A stretch of DNA of 30,400 nucleotides from an uncultured Collinsella sp. (GCA_900543605.1 UQSK01000021.1:1-30400), one strand, 5' to 3'; shown: positions 12,727-27,597, counted from the stretch's first letter. The notes: a model not told the origin generated them from the sequence alone. Translations and numbers: made by a program.

Positions 12727-13229
12727 TAGTTCTCCTCCTTGGCGGCGGCGGCGTCCTCAGCAGCCCACTTGGCCTCGAGAGCGGCCTCCTCAGCCATCTC
12801 CTTCTCGATGCGCTGCTCAGCGTTCTTAGCAGCAACAATCTTGGTCTTGATGGGGAGCTTGTGCTGCGCAAGACGCAGAGCCTCGCGAGCGACCTCCTCG
12901 GGAACACCCTTGACCTCGAACATGATGCGGCCGGGCTTGACGACGGCCACCCACTCCTCGGGGTTACCCTTACCAGAACCCATGCGAGTCTCGGCAGGCT
13001 TCTTGGTGATGGGCTTATCGGGGAAGATCGTGATGTAGACACGACCGCCACGCTTCATGTAGCGGGTCATGGCAATACGAGCGGCCTCGATCTGACGGTT
13101 GGTGATCCAATGGGCCTCGAGAGCCTGGATACCAAACTCGCCGAAATGCAGCTCGGTATTACCCTTGGCCTGGCCCTTCATGGAGCCACGCTGCACCTTG
13201 CGGTGAAGAATACGCTTAGGGGCAAGCAC
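12726..13229 (-). CDS. rplP: 50S ribosomal protein L16 with C-terminal tail
   Basis: Large-subunit protein close to the A-site tRNA and needed for late 50S maturation. The core is typical (HRKVQRGSMKG, GEFGIQALEAHWI, RMGSGKGNPEEWVAVVKPG). The protein is 167 residues rather than the usual 137-145, because of a charged Ala/Glu-rich helix-like tail from about residue 136 on. GTG start at 13229 overlaps the rpsC stop by one base (TAGTG), so translation is probably coupled. Confidence 0.98.
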   Translation of the reverse strand: MLAPKRILHRKVQRGSMKGQAKGNTELHFGEFGIQALEAHWITNRQIEAARIAMTRYMKRGGRVYITIFPDKPITKKPAETRMGSGKGNPEEWVAVVKPGRIMFEVKGVPEEVAREALRLAQHKLPIKTKIVAAKNAEQRIEKEMAEEAALEAKWAAEDAAAAKEEN

Positions 13230-13939
13230 TACTGACCCCTCCTCTCGGAGTTACGACGACGAGGACGGGAAGAGCCCTCGAGTGCAGGGTTGGGAACAGG
13301 CTGGCCCGGGAGCTTCTCGCCCAGGTAAATCCAGACCTTCACGCCGCAAGCGCCCATGGTGGTGCTGGCGACAGCCGTGCCGTAGTCGATCTTGGCACGG
13401 AGGGTGTGCAGAGGCACGCGACCCTCGCGGTACCACTCACGACGGCCCATCTCGGCACCGCCGAGACGACCGGAGCACTGGATACGGATGCCCTTAGCGC
13501 CGGCCTTGCGGGCGGACTGGACAGCCTTGCGCATAGCGCGACGGAAGGCAACGCGGCCCTCGAGCTGCTCGGCGATAGACTGAGCAACGAGGTTGGCGTC
13601 GAGCTCGGGGCGCTTGATCTCGACAACGTCGACGGAGAGCTGGCCCTTGGAGACGCCAGCGACCTTCTCGAGCTCGGTACGGAGGGTATCGATCTCGGCA
13701 CCCTTCTTACCGATGACAACGCCGGGGCGAGCAGTGAGGATGATGACCTTCACCTTGTCGCCAGCGCGCTCGATCTCGACGCGGGAGACAGCTGCGCGGG
13801 AAAGACGCTTCTCGAGGTACTTACGAATCTCGAGATCGTTACCGAGGGTCTTAGCGTAATCCTTCTCTGCGAACCAGCGGGAGCGCCAGTTCTCGGTGAT
13901 GCCAAGACGGAAGCCGGTGGGGTAGACTTTCTGACCCAT
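13229..13939 (-). CDS. rpsC: 30S ribosomal protein S3
   Basis: Small-subunit head protein of 236 residues lining the mRNA entry channel. Visible: the start MGQKVYPTGFRLGI, the type-II KH domain with GxxG as VVIGKKGAEI, and the C-terminal domain ending in a basic Arg-rich tail (SSRPRRRN). Residues GRREWYREGRVPLHTLRA belong to the conserved C-domain. Separated from rplV by 6 nt and overlapping rplP by one base. Confidence 0.98.
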   Translation of the reverse strand: MGQKVYPTGFRLGITENWRSRWFAEKDYAKTLGNDLEIRKYLEKRLSRAAVSRVEIERAGDKVKVIILTARPGVVIGKKGAEIDTLRTELEKVAGVSKGQLSVDVVEIKRPELDANLVAQSIAEQLEGRVAFRRAMRKAVQSARKAGAKGIRIQCSGRLGGAEMGRREWYREGRVPLHTLRAKIDYGTAVASTTMGACGVKVWIYLGEKLPGQPVPNPALEGSSRPRRRNSERRGQ

Positions 13940-13945
13940 ACAGCT

Positions 13946-14317
13946 TTACGCCTCCTTTCGAGGAGCAACGACGACGGTGATGTGGGAAGTACGCTTCAGA
14001 ATGCGAGAAGCGGAACCCTTGGCGCGGGGACGGATGCGCTTAAGCGTCGGACCCTCGTCAACATAGGCAGCGGCGACAACCAGGTTGTCGGCACGCAGAC
14101 CGTTGTTGTTCTCGGCGTTCGCAACGGCGGAACGGAGAACCTTCTCGACATCCACGGCGACGGCGCGGTCGCAGAAGTGGAGGATGTCGAAGGCCTGAGC
14201 GACAGGCTTGCGGCGGATCAGATCGACCACCAGGCGGGCCTTGCTGGGGGAAACACGCACGTACTTAGCGACGGCGCGAACCTCGGTGGCCTCAGTTTCA
14301 ATAGACTTAGTTGCCAT
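13946..14317 (-). CDS. rplV: 50S ribosomal protein L22
   Basis: Protein of 123 residues whose extended hairpin lines the peptide exit tunnel; changes in that hairpin affect macrolide response. Family segments are VRVSPSKARLVVDLIRRK, LRSAVANAENNNGL and the tip and C-terminal strand RIRPRAKGSASRILKRTSHI. Length is slightly above 110-115 because of a short N-terminal extension (MATKSIETEATE). Between rpsS and rpsC as in other bacteria. Confidence 0.98.
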   Translation of the reverse strand: MATKSIETEATEVRAVAKYVRVSPSKARLVVDLIRRKPVAQAFDILHFCDRAVAVDVEKVLRSAVANAENNNGLRADNLVVAAAYVDEGPTLKRIRPRAKGSASRILKRTSHITVVVAPRKEA

Positions 14318-14331
14318 TTACGGTTAACCCC

Positions 14332-14592
14332 CTATTTGGCCTTGTGGCCACGGAACGTACGAGTCGGCGCGAACTCGCCGAGCTTGTGACCAACCATGGA
14401 CTCGGTAACATACACGGGCACATGCTTGCGGCCGTCGTGGACGGCGATGGTGTGACCAACCATCTCGGGGAAGATGGTGGACGCGCGGGACCAGGTCTTC
14501 ACGACGTCCTTCTTGCCAGCCTCGTTCATCGCGGTGATACGCGAGAGAAGGCGAGTCTCCACGAACGGGCCCTTTTTGAGACTTCTGCTCAT
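14332..14592 (-). CDS. rpsS: 30S ribosomal protein S19
   Basis: Small-subunit head protein of 86 residues that partners S13 at the A-site finger bridge. The start MSRSLKKGPFVE, TWSRASTIFPEMVGHTIAVH and the end KLGEFAPTRTFRGHKAK are the full family pattern. ATG at 14592, 32 nt after rplB. Confidence 0.98.
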   Translation of the reverse strand: MSRSLKKGPFVETRLLSRITAMNEAGKKDVVKTWSRASTIFPEMVGHTIAVHDGRKHVPVYVTESMVGHKLGEFAPTRTFRGHKAK

Positions 14593-14624
14593 AAGTGCTT
14601 TCTCCTAAAACTCGGTATCCGAAA

Positions 14625-15455
14625 TTACTTCTTACGGCGACGAATGATGTGCTGGTTCGAGACCTTCTTCTTCTTGCGCGTACGAAGGCCCTTCGTCGGC
14701 TTACCCCAGGGGGTAACGGAGGGACGACCAGAGGTGTGGTTCTTGCCCTCGCCACCGCCGTGCGGGTGGTCGACAGGGTTCATGACGGTACCGCGGACGG
14801 TCGGGCGCACGTTCATGTGACGCTTACGGCCGGCCTTGCCGATGACGATGTTGGAGTGATCGGCGTTGCCGACCTCACCGACGGTGGCGCGGCAGGTAAC
14901 GAGGATGCGGCGCATCTCGGAGGAAGGCATACGGACGATAGCGTACTTGCCCTCCTTACCCATCAGCTGGCAGGAGTTACCGGCGGAACGGGCGATAGCA
15001 GCGCCCTTGCCCGGCTGGAACTCGACGGCGTGGATGAGCGTACCGACGGGAATGTCGGCGAGGGGCAGAGCGTTGCCCGGCTTGATGTCGGCGTCAGAAC
15101 CGGACATGATGGTCTGACCGACCTCGAGGCCCTTGGGGGCCAGGATGTAGCGCTTCTCACCGTCAGCGTAGTGCAGCAGAGCGATGCGAGCGGAACGGTT
15201 CGGATCGTACTCGATCGTGGCAACCTTGGCGGGCACGCCGTCCTTGTTGCGCTTGAAGTCGATCACGCGGTAACGACGCTTCACGCCGCCGCCCTGGTGG
15301 CGGGTGGTGATGCGGCCGTTGTTGTTACGACCGGCCTTCTTGGGCAGGGGCTCGAGAAGAGACTTCTCGGGCTTGGTGCAGGTGATCTCGGAGAAATCGG
15401 AGATCGTCTGCCAACGCCTACCAGCGGAGGTCGGCTTAAGGTGCTTTACAGCCAT
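14625..15455 (-). CDS. rplB: 50S ribosomal protein L2
   Basis: Universal protein of 276 residues next to the peptidyl transferase centre. It carries the conserved NPVDHPHGGGEG motif with the functional histidine, GRNNNGRITTRHQGGG, and a basic C-terminus (LRTRKKKK). The start at 15455 follows AAAGGG and gives the family length; a longer frame from 15530 would cover the structured leader. Unlike the tight neighbours, it is preceded by a 179-nt structured gap after rplW, so it may have its own promoter or control point. Confidence 0.98.
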   Translation of the reverse strand: MAVKHLKPTSAGRRWQTISDFSEITCTKPEKSLLEPLPKKAGRNNNGRITTRHQGGGVKRRYRVIDFKRNKDGVPAKVATIEYDPNRSARIALLHYADGEKRYILAPKGLEVGQTIMSGSDADIKPGNALPLADIPVGTLIHAVEFQPGKGAAIARSAGNSCQLMGKEGKYAIVRMPSSEMRRILVTCRATVGEVGNADHSNIVIGKAGRKRHMNVRPTVRGTVMNPVDHPHGGGEGKNHTSGRPSVTPWGKPTKGLRTRKKKKVSNQHIIRRRKK

Positions 15456-15485
15456 TACAATCCCTTTCAATAGGAATCCGTTAGC

Positions 15486-15526
15486 CATCGCAGACAGGGA
15501 TTCGAGGTTCTGCCTCGGGTGCGATG
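15486..15526 (-). promoter_or_regulatory. Hairpin in the rplB leader
   Basis: CATCGCA (15486-15492) pairs with TGCGATG (15520-15526) and the inner CGAGG (15503-15507) with CCTCG (15513-15517). It lies 31 nt upstream of the rplB start, where it could influence translation or bind a regulator. Confidence 0.45.
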
Positions 15527-15535
15527 ACACCGGAC

Positions 15536-15561
15536 GTATACACGGTTCCGGGCGTGTCCAT
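15536..15561 (-). repeat. 26-nt element shared with the rplC upstream region
   Basis: Matches 17401-17426 at 23 of 26 positions in the same orientation. On the minus strand it ends in GTGTATAC, where TATACG could be a -10 element. It can form a small stem (ACACG with CGTGT). Confidence 0.5.
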
Positions 15562-15579
15562 TTTATACGCCCAAAACCT

Positions 15580-15617
15580 TGAGCTCTCGCCTCCCCTATT
15601 TGGGAGGCATGAGCTCA
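15580..15617 (-). terminator. Hairpin downstream of rplW (attenuator or processing site)
   Basis: A 14-bp stem: TGAGCTC (15580-15586) with GAGCTCA (15611-15617), and GCCTCCC (15589-15595) with GGGAGGC (15602-15608), with a 2x2 internal loop and 6-nt apical loop. It starts 17 nt after the rplW stop. The downstream minus-strand sequence has only a weak T stretch, so partial termination or RNase processing is more likely than a full stop. Confidence 0.55.
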
Positions 15618-15634
15618 CTCAACAGCAGCGAGTC

Positions 15635-15922
15635 TTAGGCCTGGTTGCCAAAGACCTCGATGGTGTCGCCCTCGGCCAGCGTGACGATGGCCTTCTTCCA
15701 AGAACGGGTCTTGCCGGCGACATAGCGCACGCGCTTGGTCTTGGGCTTGACCGTCAGGGTGTTCACGCGAACGACCTTGACGCCGAAGATCTCCTCAACA
15801 GCGTCCTTGATCTGATACTTGTTAGCATCCTTGGCGACCTCGAACGTGTACTTGTTCAGCTCCATGCCGGAGAAGGAACGCTCGGACACGATCGGACGAA
15901 TGATGATCTCGTGGGCGGTCAT
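15635..15922 (-). CDS. rplW: 50S ribosomal protein L23
   Basis: Exit-tunnel protein of 95 residues and the docking site for trigger factor and SRP. Family segments: IIIRPIVSERSF, YTFEVAKDANKYQIKDAVEEIFGVKV and KKAIVTLAEGDTIEVF. It starts directly after the rplD stop with no gap. A strong hairpin and a structured gap follow it, breaking the otherwise compact operon. Confidence 0.98.
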   Translation of the reverse strand: MTAHEIIIRPIVSERSFSGMELNKYTFEVAKDANKYQIKDAVEEIFGVKVVRVNTLTVKPKTKRVRYVAGKTRSWKKAIVTLAEGDTIEVFGNQA

Positions 15923-16549
15923 TTATGCAAGCACCTCCCCGAAGTGAGCGGCGATGTCGGCGGGCATCAGCACAGCGTTGTTGTTGACGAGATCGTAGGT
16001 GTTGGCCTCGTCAGCGGTGATGATGAACGTCTTGGGAATGTTGCGGAACGACAGGTAGGCGTTGACGTCCTCATCGCGAACGATGATGGTCAGACGCTTG
16101 CCCTCAAGACCGAGAGCTTTGAGCATGGCGACGGCAGCCTTGGTGGAAGGCTTCTCGAAGCCGTAGTCGTCGACGAGCACGAGCTCGCCATCGGCCAGCT
16201 TGGCGGACAGCGCGGAGCGCATAGCCAGCTTGACCTCCTTGTTGTTCATACGCTTAGCGTAGGAACGGGGCTTGGGGGCGAAGACAACGCCACCGTGACG
16301 CCACTGGGCAGCACGGATGGAACCCTGGCGGGCACGGCCGGTGCCCTTCTGACGCCAAGGCTTCTTGCCGCCACCGGAAACCTCAGAGCGACCCTTAGCA
16401 GACTGGGTGCCCTGACGCCAAGAGGCCATCTGGCACTTGACGATGTGGTGCATAACGTGGATGTTCGGCTCGATGCCGTACACCTCAGCGGCGAGCTCGG
16501 CCTCGGCGACCTTCTTGCCCTCGCTGTTCTTTACTTCAAACTTTGCCAT
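15923..16549 (-). CDS. rplD: 50S ribosomal protein L4
   Basis: Large-subunit protein of 208 residues whose loop reaches into the exit tunnel; in E. coli it also represses its own operon. The tunnel loop is visible (GRSEVSGGGKKPWRQKGTGR, then RHGGVVFAPKPRSY). ATG at 16549, 46 nt after rplC. Whether L4 autoregulation operates here is unknown, because the leader upstream of rplC differs from the E. coli S10 leader. Confidence 0.98.
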   Translation of the reverse strand: MAKFEVKNSEGKKVAEAELAAEVYGIEPNIHVMHHIVKCQMASWRQGTQSAKGRSEVSGGGKKPWRQKGTGRARQGSIRAAQWRHGGVVFAPKPRSYAKRMNNKEVKLAMRSALSAKLADGELVLVDDYGFEKPSTKAAVAMLKALGLEGKRLTIIVRDEDVNAYLSFRNIPKTFIITADEANTYDLVNNNAVLMPADIAAHFGEVLA

Positions 16550-16595
16550 TTAAGTGTTCTCCTTGGTATGACGCTGGGCTAAATGGGCTGGGCCC

Positions 16596-17216
16596 TTAGG
16601 CCATACGGATGGCGACGAGACCATTCTTGGCACCCGGGACAGCGCCCTTGACCAAGATGAGGTTCTGCTCGGCATCGATGCGGACAACGGAAAGGTTCTT
16701 GACGGTAACGCGCTCGTTACCCATGTGACCGGCCATCTTGACGCCCTTGAGGACGCGCGCAGGATAGGCGCACTGACCGATAGAACCGGGGTGACGCTGG
16801 AAGTGAGAACCATGCGTCATAGGACCGCGGCGCTGACCCCAGCGCTTGATGCGACCCTGGAAGCCCTTACCCTTGGAGGTACCGATGACGTCGACCTTCT
16901 CGACATCAGCGAAATCAGCGACGGTGACGACCTCGCCGACCTTGTGCTCCTCGCCGTTCTCGACGCGGACCTCACGAAGGAAGCGAACAGGCTCGACGCC
17001 AGCCTTGGCGAAGTGACCAGCCATGGGCTTGTTCACGTTCTTGGCCTTGATGTCGCCGAAACCGATCTGGACGGCGTCATAGCCGTCGGTTGCCTGAGTT
17101 TTAACCTGCGAGACAGCGCAGGGGCCAGCCTGGATGACCGTGACGGGAACGACGTTGTCGTCCTCGTCCCAAACCTGGGTCATGCCAATCTTGCGGCCGA
17201 GAATCATGCTGATCAA
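16596..17216 (-). CDS. rplC: 50S ribosomal protein L3
   Basis: Early-assembly large-subunit protein of 206 residues, reaching the peptidyl transferase centre. Family features: ILGRKIGMTQVWDEDD at the start, GTSKGKGFQGRIKRWGQ with the modifiable Gln, and GSIGQCAYPARVLKG. TTG at 17216 is taken as start because GGGA lies 7 nt upstream; an ATG at 17207 is the alternative and would be too far from that site. It is the first gene of the operon: no rpsJ precedes it within the window. Confidence 0.95.
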   Translation of the reverse strand: MISMILGRKIGMTQVWDEDDNVVPVTVIQAGPCAVSQVKTQATDGYDAVQIGFGDIKAKNVNKPMAGHFAKAGVEPVRFLREVRVENGEEHKVGEVVTVADFADVEKVDVIGTSKGKGFQGRIKRWGQRRGPMTHGSHFQRHPGSIGQCAYPARVLKGVKMAGHMGNERVTVKNLSVVRIDAEQNLILVKGAVPGAKNGLVAIRMA

Positions 17217-17223
17217 GATATGA

Positions 17224-17248
17224 TCCCAACTCTCGCGTGGTCTTGGGA
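17224..17248 (-). promoter_or_regulatory. Hairpin covering the rplC ribosome-binding site
   Basis: On the minus strand TCCCAA (17243-17248) can pair with TTGGGA (17224-17229), which contains the presumed rplC ribosome-binding site, leaving a 13-nt loop. It is a possible translational switch for the operon. Confidence 0.4.
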
Positions 17249-17312
17249 CAATGCGTACACCACCGAGCGTACGCCCCTAGAGGACCACTACTTACACGAC
17301 GTGCTCCCCAGC

Positions 17313-17340
17313 CTTGTATTTCGCCCGGACTACCTGACAA
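17313..17340 (-). promoter_or_regulatory. Weak candidate promoter for the rplC operon
   Basis: TTGTCA (17335-17340), 16-nt spacer, TACAAG (17313-17318), about 97 nt upstream of rplC. An alternative -10, TATACT at 17400-17405, has no good -35. Confidence 0.3.
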
Positions 17341-17400
17341 CCCTATTAAGCAGGCATTTTGTCCAGCCAGAATACTCCCCTGGTTACACACAGCTGTTTA

Positions 17401-17426
17401 GTATACACGGCTGCGGGCGTATCCAT
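17401..17426 (-). repeat. 26-nt element shared with the rplB leader
   Basis: Same orientation and 23 of 26 identities with 15536-15561. On the minus strand it ends in GTGTATAC and abuts TATACT, a possible -10. Confidence 0.5.
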
Positions 17427-17542
17427 CGAGATTCATATTTCACTCACATTGTTTACGCAGGTAAAGTGCGTGGAGTCGCCTGGGCTTGGCAGAGGGGCGG
17501 CGAAATATATTAAGTTTGCTGCTCTACAGTCCTGCGCAAGAC

Positions 17543-17565
17543 GGAAAGCACATTAAGTGCTTTCC
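17543..17565 (-). repeat. AGCACATTAAGTGCT hairpin upstream of rplC
   Basis: 9-bp arms GGAAAGCAC (17543-17551) and GTGCTTTCC (17557-17565) flank an ATTAA loop. The 15-base core is identical to that of the hairpin at 30372-30396, and adjacent minus-strand sequence (CAGGACT, GAGC, AAAC) is also shared. Confidence 0.6.
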
Positions 17566-17649
17566 TTTGCGTGCGGAACTCGCGACAAACTTAAAACCTG
17601 GGCCGCCCGGTCCGGGAATCCGACGTGCTCGTTGGGGCAACGTTCCCTT

Positions 17650-17674
17650 CCAAATAGGGACAGGTTTATTTTGG
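17650..17674 (+). repeat. GGGACAGGTTTA hairpin repeat
   Basis: CCAAAT and ATTTTGG arms enclose AGGGACAGGTTT. The 19-base word from 17656 to 17674 recurs exactly, inverted, inside the hairpin at 19437-19477. Confidence 0.65.
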
Positions 17675-17766
17675 TCGGTTTTATCTGGGGAAACGTCGCG
17701 CTCCAGCGTTGATCTGCTCTCATCTGTCGCATGGAAATCGGCGGCGTTTCCATTTTACGCAAAAGA

Positions 17767-17793
17767 GGCCGCTTCCCCTAGTAGGAAGCGGCC
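17767..17793 (-). terminator. Intrinsic terminator after the anti-sigma gene
   Basis: A perfect 10-bp stem GGCCGCTTCC (17767-17776) with 17784-17793 and a 7-nt loop is followed on the minus strand by CTCTTTTG. It begins 7 nt past the anti-sigma stop codon. Confidence 0.9.
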
Positions 17794-17800
17794 CCAAATC

Positions 17801-18877
17801 TTACGAATAGACGATGGTAAAGGGTACTTCTGTTTCGGTCTCTCCTGTTGATGTGTACCTCGTGCCCTCAAGCGTTACTGAGACCACTTGGTCGACATCG
17901 ATCAACTTCGTTGGCACCCAGATGTTCTCTCCGCTATTGCGCGTATAAGAAAAATATAAGTTGAACGCCCCTACGTCGTCATCTTCGATAATCTGCTCCG
18001 ATCCATCCTTGTAGGTAACCGTCAACTTCTTCGTGACTGCGTCAATGCCCAGATCATCGATGTGTGTCTGGATAGAAAACGGGCTGATCTCGAGAGGCGA
18101 GTCATCGGAGCGGAGTTCCTTTGTATCGACGTACGCTCCAACGCTAAACTCGGGCGTCGATGCCTCGAACGGCTTCGCATCCTCGCCTTCGCCCTCGGTC
18201 CACGAGATATTCCAGGTGACCGCATGTTGAAAACCTCGCTCGCGATCCATAGAAGCAAAGTACATCGTGCCATTAATGACAGTATCGCTTGATGTGTCCT
18301 TATCAATGGTGCAGCGTGTGTCAGCCCATTCCTCGCCGAAGTTCATGCTGGGCGTGCCGATGCCTTGTTCTTCTTCACCATAGAGAACAAGTTCGCCTGT
18401 CTCTGCTGCTGGCTTGTAGTAGTTAACGCCATTTGGATTGGACAGCGTAAACGTCACGGCACCGCAACCGTTTTTATCGATAGCCATCTCATGGATATCG
18501 AGCGTATAGCCGTTACCCTCGACGGACAGATTAACCTTCTGGACTGCACCCTCCAGGCTTTGGGGCGCGATGCCATCACCAAACTCTCTGGTGTAGGTGT
18601 ATTTAGTCCCCGATGAGCCGCCGTTGGTCCAGGTGATGGAATCCCCGTTGCCGTGGTTTCCCCAGGCTGAGGCAAAATAGGCGGAATTGACAACGGCGTA
18701 GGCGACCCCTCCGGTCGCCAGCACTCCGACAAGACATCCAACAACGGCAACATAAAGAGGCTTCGCGTGGCCCTTTCGATGAAGCGGCTCACCCGCAGCG
18801 GTATTTAGGACGCGATCTGCAAGATCGCTATCGGCCTGGATGGACTCGAAGGCCTGCTTGATTTGATTGGATTTCAC
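17801..18877 (-). CDS. Membrane-anchored anti-sigma factor (DUF4179-like)
   Basis: Protein of 358 residues encoded directly after an ECF sigma factor. A short cytoplasmic N-terminal segment (about 1-40, QIKQAFESIQADSDLADRVL) is followed by one membrane helix (about 41-63, YVAVVGCLVGVLATGGVAYA) and a large extracytoplasmic domain of about 295 residues rich in beta-strand, Thr and Asp. This is the layout of DUF4179-type anti-sigma proteins: the inside segment holds the sigma factor, the outside senses an envelope signal. The sensed signal is unknown. GTG start with GGAGG 6 nt upstream; it overlaps the sigma gene by 50 nt, implying coupled translation. Confidence 0.75.
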   Translation of the reverse strand: MKSNQIKQAFESIQADSDLADRVLNTAAGEPLHRKGHAKPLYVAVVGCLVGVLATGGVAYAVVNSAYFASAWGNHGNGDSITWTNGGSSGTKYTYTREFGDGIAPQSLEGAVQKVNLSVEGNGYTLDIHEMAIDKNGCGAVTFTLSNPNGVNYYKPAAETGELVLYGEEEQGIGTPSMNFGEEWADTRCTIDKDTSSDTVINGTMYFASMDRERGFQHAVTWNISWTEGEGEDAKPFEASTPEFSVGAYVDTKELRSDDSPLEISPFSIQTHIDDLGIDAVTKKLTVTYKDGSEQIIEDDDVGAFNLYFSYTRNSGENIWVPTKLIDVDQVVSVTLEGTRYTSTGETETEVPFTIVYS

Positions 18878-19346
18878 GGTCGCCCTCCTCTAGGATGAAT
18901 TTGAGCTTCGATCGACCAAGAGCTAAACGCGTTCGAACTGTCGCGGCTGGCACATGCAGTAACTCGGCAATCTCTGAGGTCGAAAAGCCCAGATAGTAAT
19001 AGAGCACGATGGGAACACGGAATCGCTCCGGAAGTCGCATAACGTCTGACAAGACCGCCTTGGTCTCATCCTGCGCCGCCGAAAGCGAATCGGTCAGACT
19101 TTCAATATCCTCCACGCGTCTCCACGGCTTTCGAAAGAGAGATTTGCATTCATTGATCGTGACCCGGATAAGCCATCGACGAAGATGTTCCCAACTTTCA
19201 AAATGTCCATCGCTTTTAAGCAACTTAAGAAAGACGTCTTGGGCAATATCGTCGGCATCGGCGCGATCGCGCAGGTACGTCAATGCGATTCGGAACACGA
19301 CATCCCGGTGATCTTCGACCGCCTGTCTAAATGCTTGTTCTTCCAT
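18828..19346 (-). CDS. ECF-type RNA polymerase sigma factor
   Basis: Sigma-70 family extracytoplasmic-function factor of 172 residues. Region 2 spans about 10-70 (YLRDRADADDIAQDVFLKLL, HLRRWLIRVTINECKS) and region 4 about 110-160 (LPERFRVPIVLYYYLG, SEIAELLHVPAATVRTRL). The start at 19346 is backed by a near-perfect ribosome site GGGAGGTGATT; an upstream extension to 19448 is not. It directs core RNA polymerase to a small stress or envelope regulon and is held by the overlapping downstream anti-sigma gene. A TGAAAC-N17-CGTA promoter lies 50 nt upstream and suggests self-activation. Confidence 0.93.
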   Translation of the reverse strand: MEEQAFRQAVEDHRDVVFRIALTYLRDRADADDIAQDVFLKLLKSDGHFESWEHLRRWLIRVTINECKSLFRKPWRRVEDIESLTDSLSAAQDETKAVLSDVMRLPERFRVPIVLYYYLGFSTSEIAELLHVPAATVRTRLALGRSKLKFILEEGDREIQSNQAGLRVHPGR

Positions 19347-19396
19347 AATCACCTCCCGGTGACGGTAATGATTCTTGCTGAGGCCCTCACCATAGA

Positions 19397-19423
19397 TACG
19401 CTTTGACCGAACGGAATGTTTCA
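19397..19423 (-). promoter_or_regulatory. ECF-type promoter of the sigma/anti-sigma operon
   Basis: Minus strand TGAAAC (19418-19423), 17-nt spacer, CGTAT starting at 19400. This is the classical ECF promoter form (TGAAAC ... CGTA, as for Bacillus SigW/SigM-type factors). About 50 nt upstream of the sigma start codon. Confidence 0.6.
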
Positions 19424-19436
19424 AATTCAAGCAGGA

Positions 19437-19477
19437 AAAACCTACCAAAATAAACCTGTCCCTTTTTGGTAGGTTTT
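19437..19477. repeat. Perfect 14-bp hairpin with inverted GGGACAGG core
   Basis: The arms AAAACCTACCAAAA (19437-19450) and 19464-19477 are perfect complements with a 13-nt loop. On the minus strand it reads AGGGACAGGTTTATTTTGG, identical to 17656-17674. With A and T runs on both sides it may also terminate transcription. Confidence 0.75.
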
Positions 19478-19487
19478 CTTCAACAAA

Positions 19488-19521
19488 AAAGACCCGCTTC
19501 CCTGTTGGGAAACGGGTCTTT
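19488..19521 (-). terminator. Intrinsic terminator of rpoBC
   Basis: A 15-bp stem with one mismatch (AAAGACCCGCTTCCC at 19488-19502 with 19507-19521) and a 4-nt loop is followed by TTTTTTG on the minus strand. It is 26 nt after the rpoC stop codon. Confidence 0.92.
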
Positions 19522-19547
19522 GGAAGGGCGGTTAACGTACTAGGAAA

Positions 19548-24026
<4,479 letters not shown>

Positions 24027-24032
24027 AGTCAA

Positions 24033-27524
<3,492 letters not shown>

Positions 27525-27597
27525 CAGGTTTTTCCTCCTTCACGGAAATGCTCGGTGGGTTGGCGAGGCATAGCTTCGCCAGTTATCGCAACCTAAT

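Larger units (their letters stand above)
17217..17800. other. Gene-free region upstream of rplC
   Basis: About 580 bp without a credible gene. It contains a hairpin that covers the rplC ribosome site (17224-17248), a GCGTAC/GTACGC stem (17253-17274), a weak promoter (17313-17340), the 26-nt element shared with the rplB leader (17401-17426), a hairpin element shared with the rplJ upstream region (17543-17565), a GGGACAGG repeat (17650-17674) and the anti-sigma terminator (17767-17793). Confidence 0.7.

Noticed and set aside
15486..15526. tRNA T-arm-like sequence in the rplB leader
   Set aside because: Contains a TCGAATCCC-like stretch on the minus strand, but no acceptor, D or anticodon arms can be built around it.
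17486..17513. Plus-strand promoter-like TTGGCA-N16-TATTAA upstream of rplC
   Set aside because: No gene follows on the plus strand before the convergent anti-sigma gene end, so there is nothing for it to drive.
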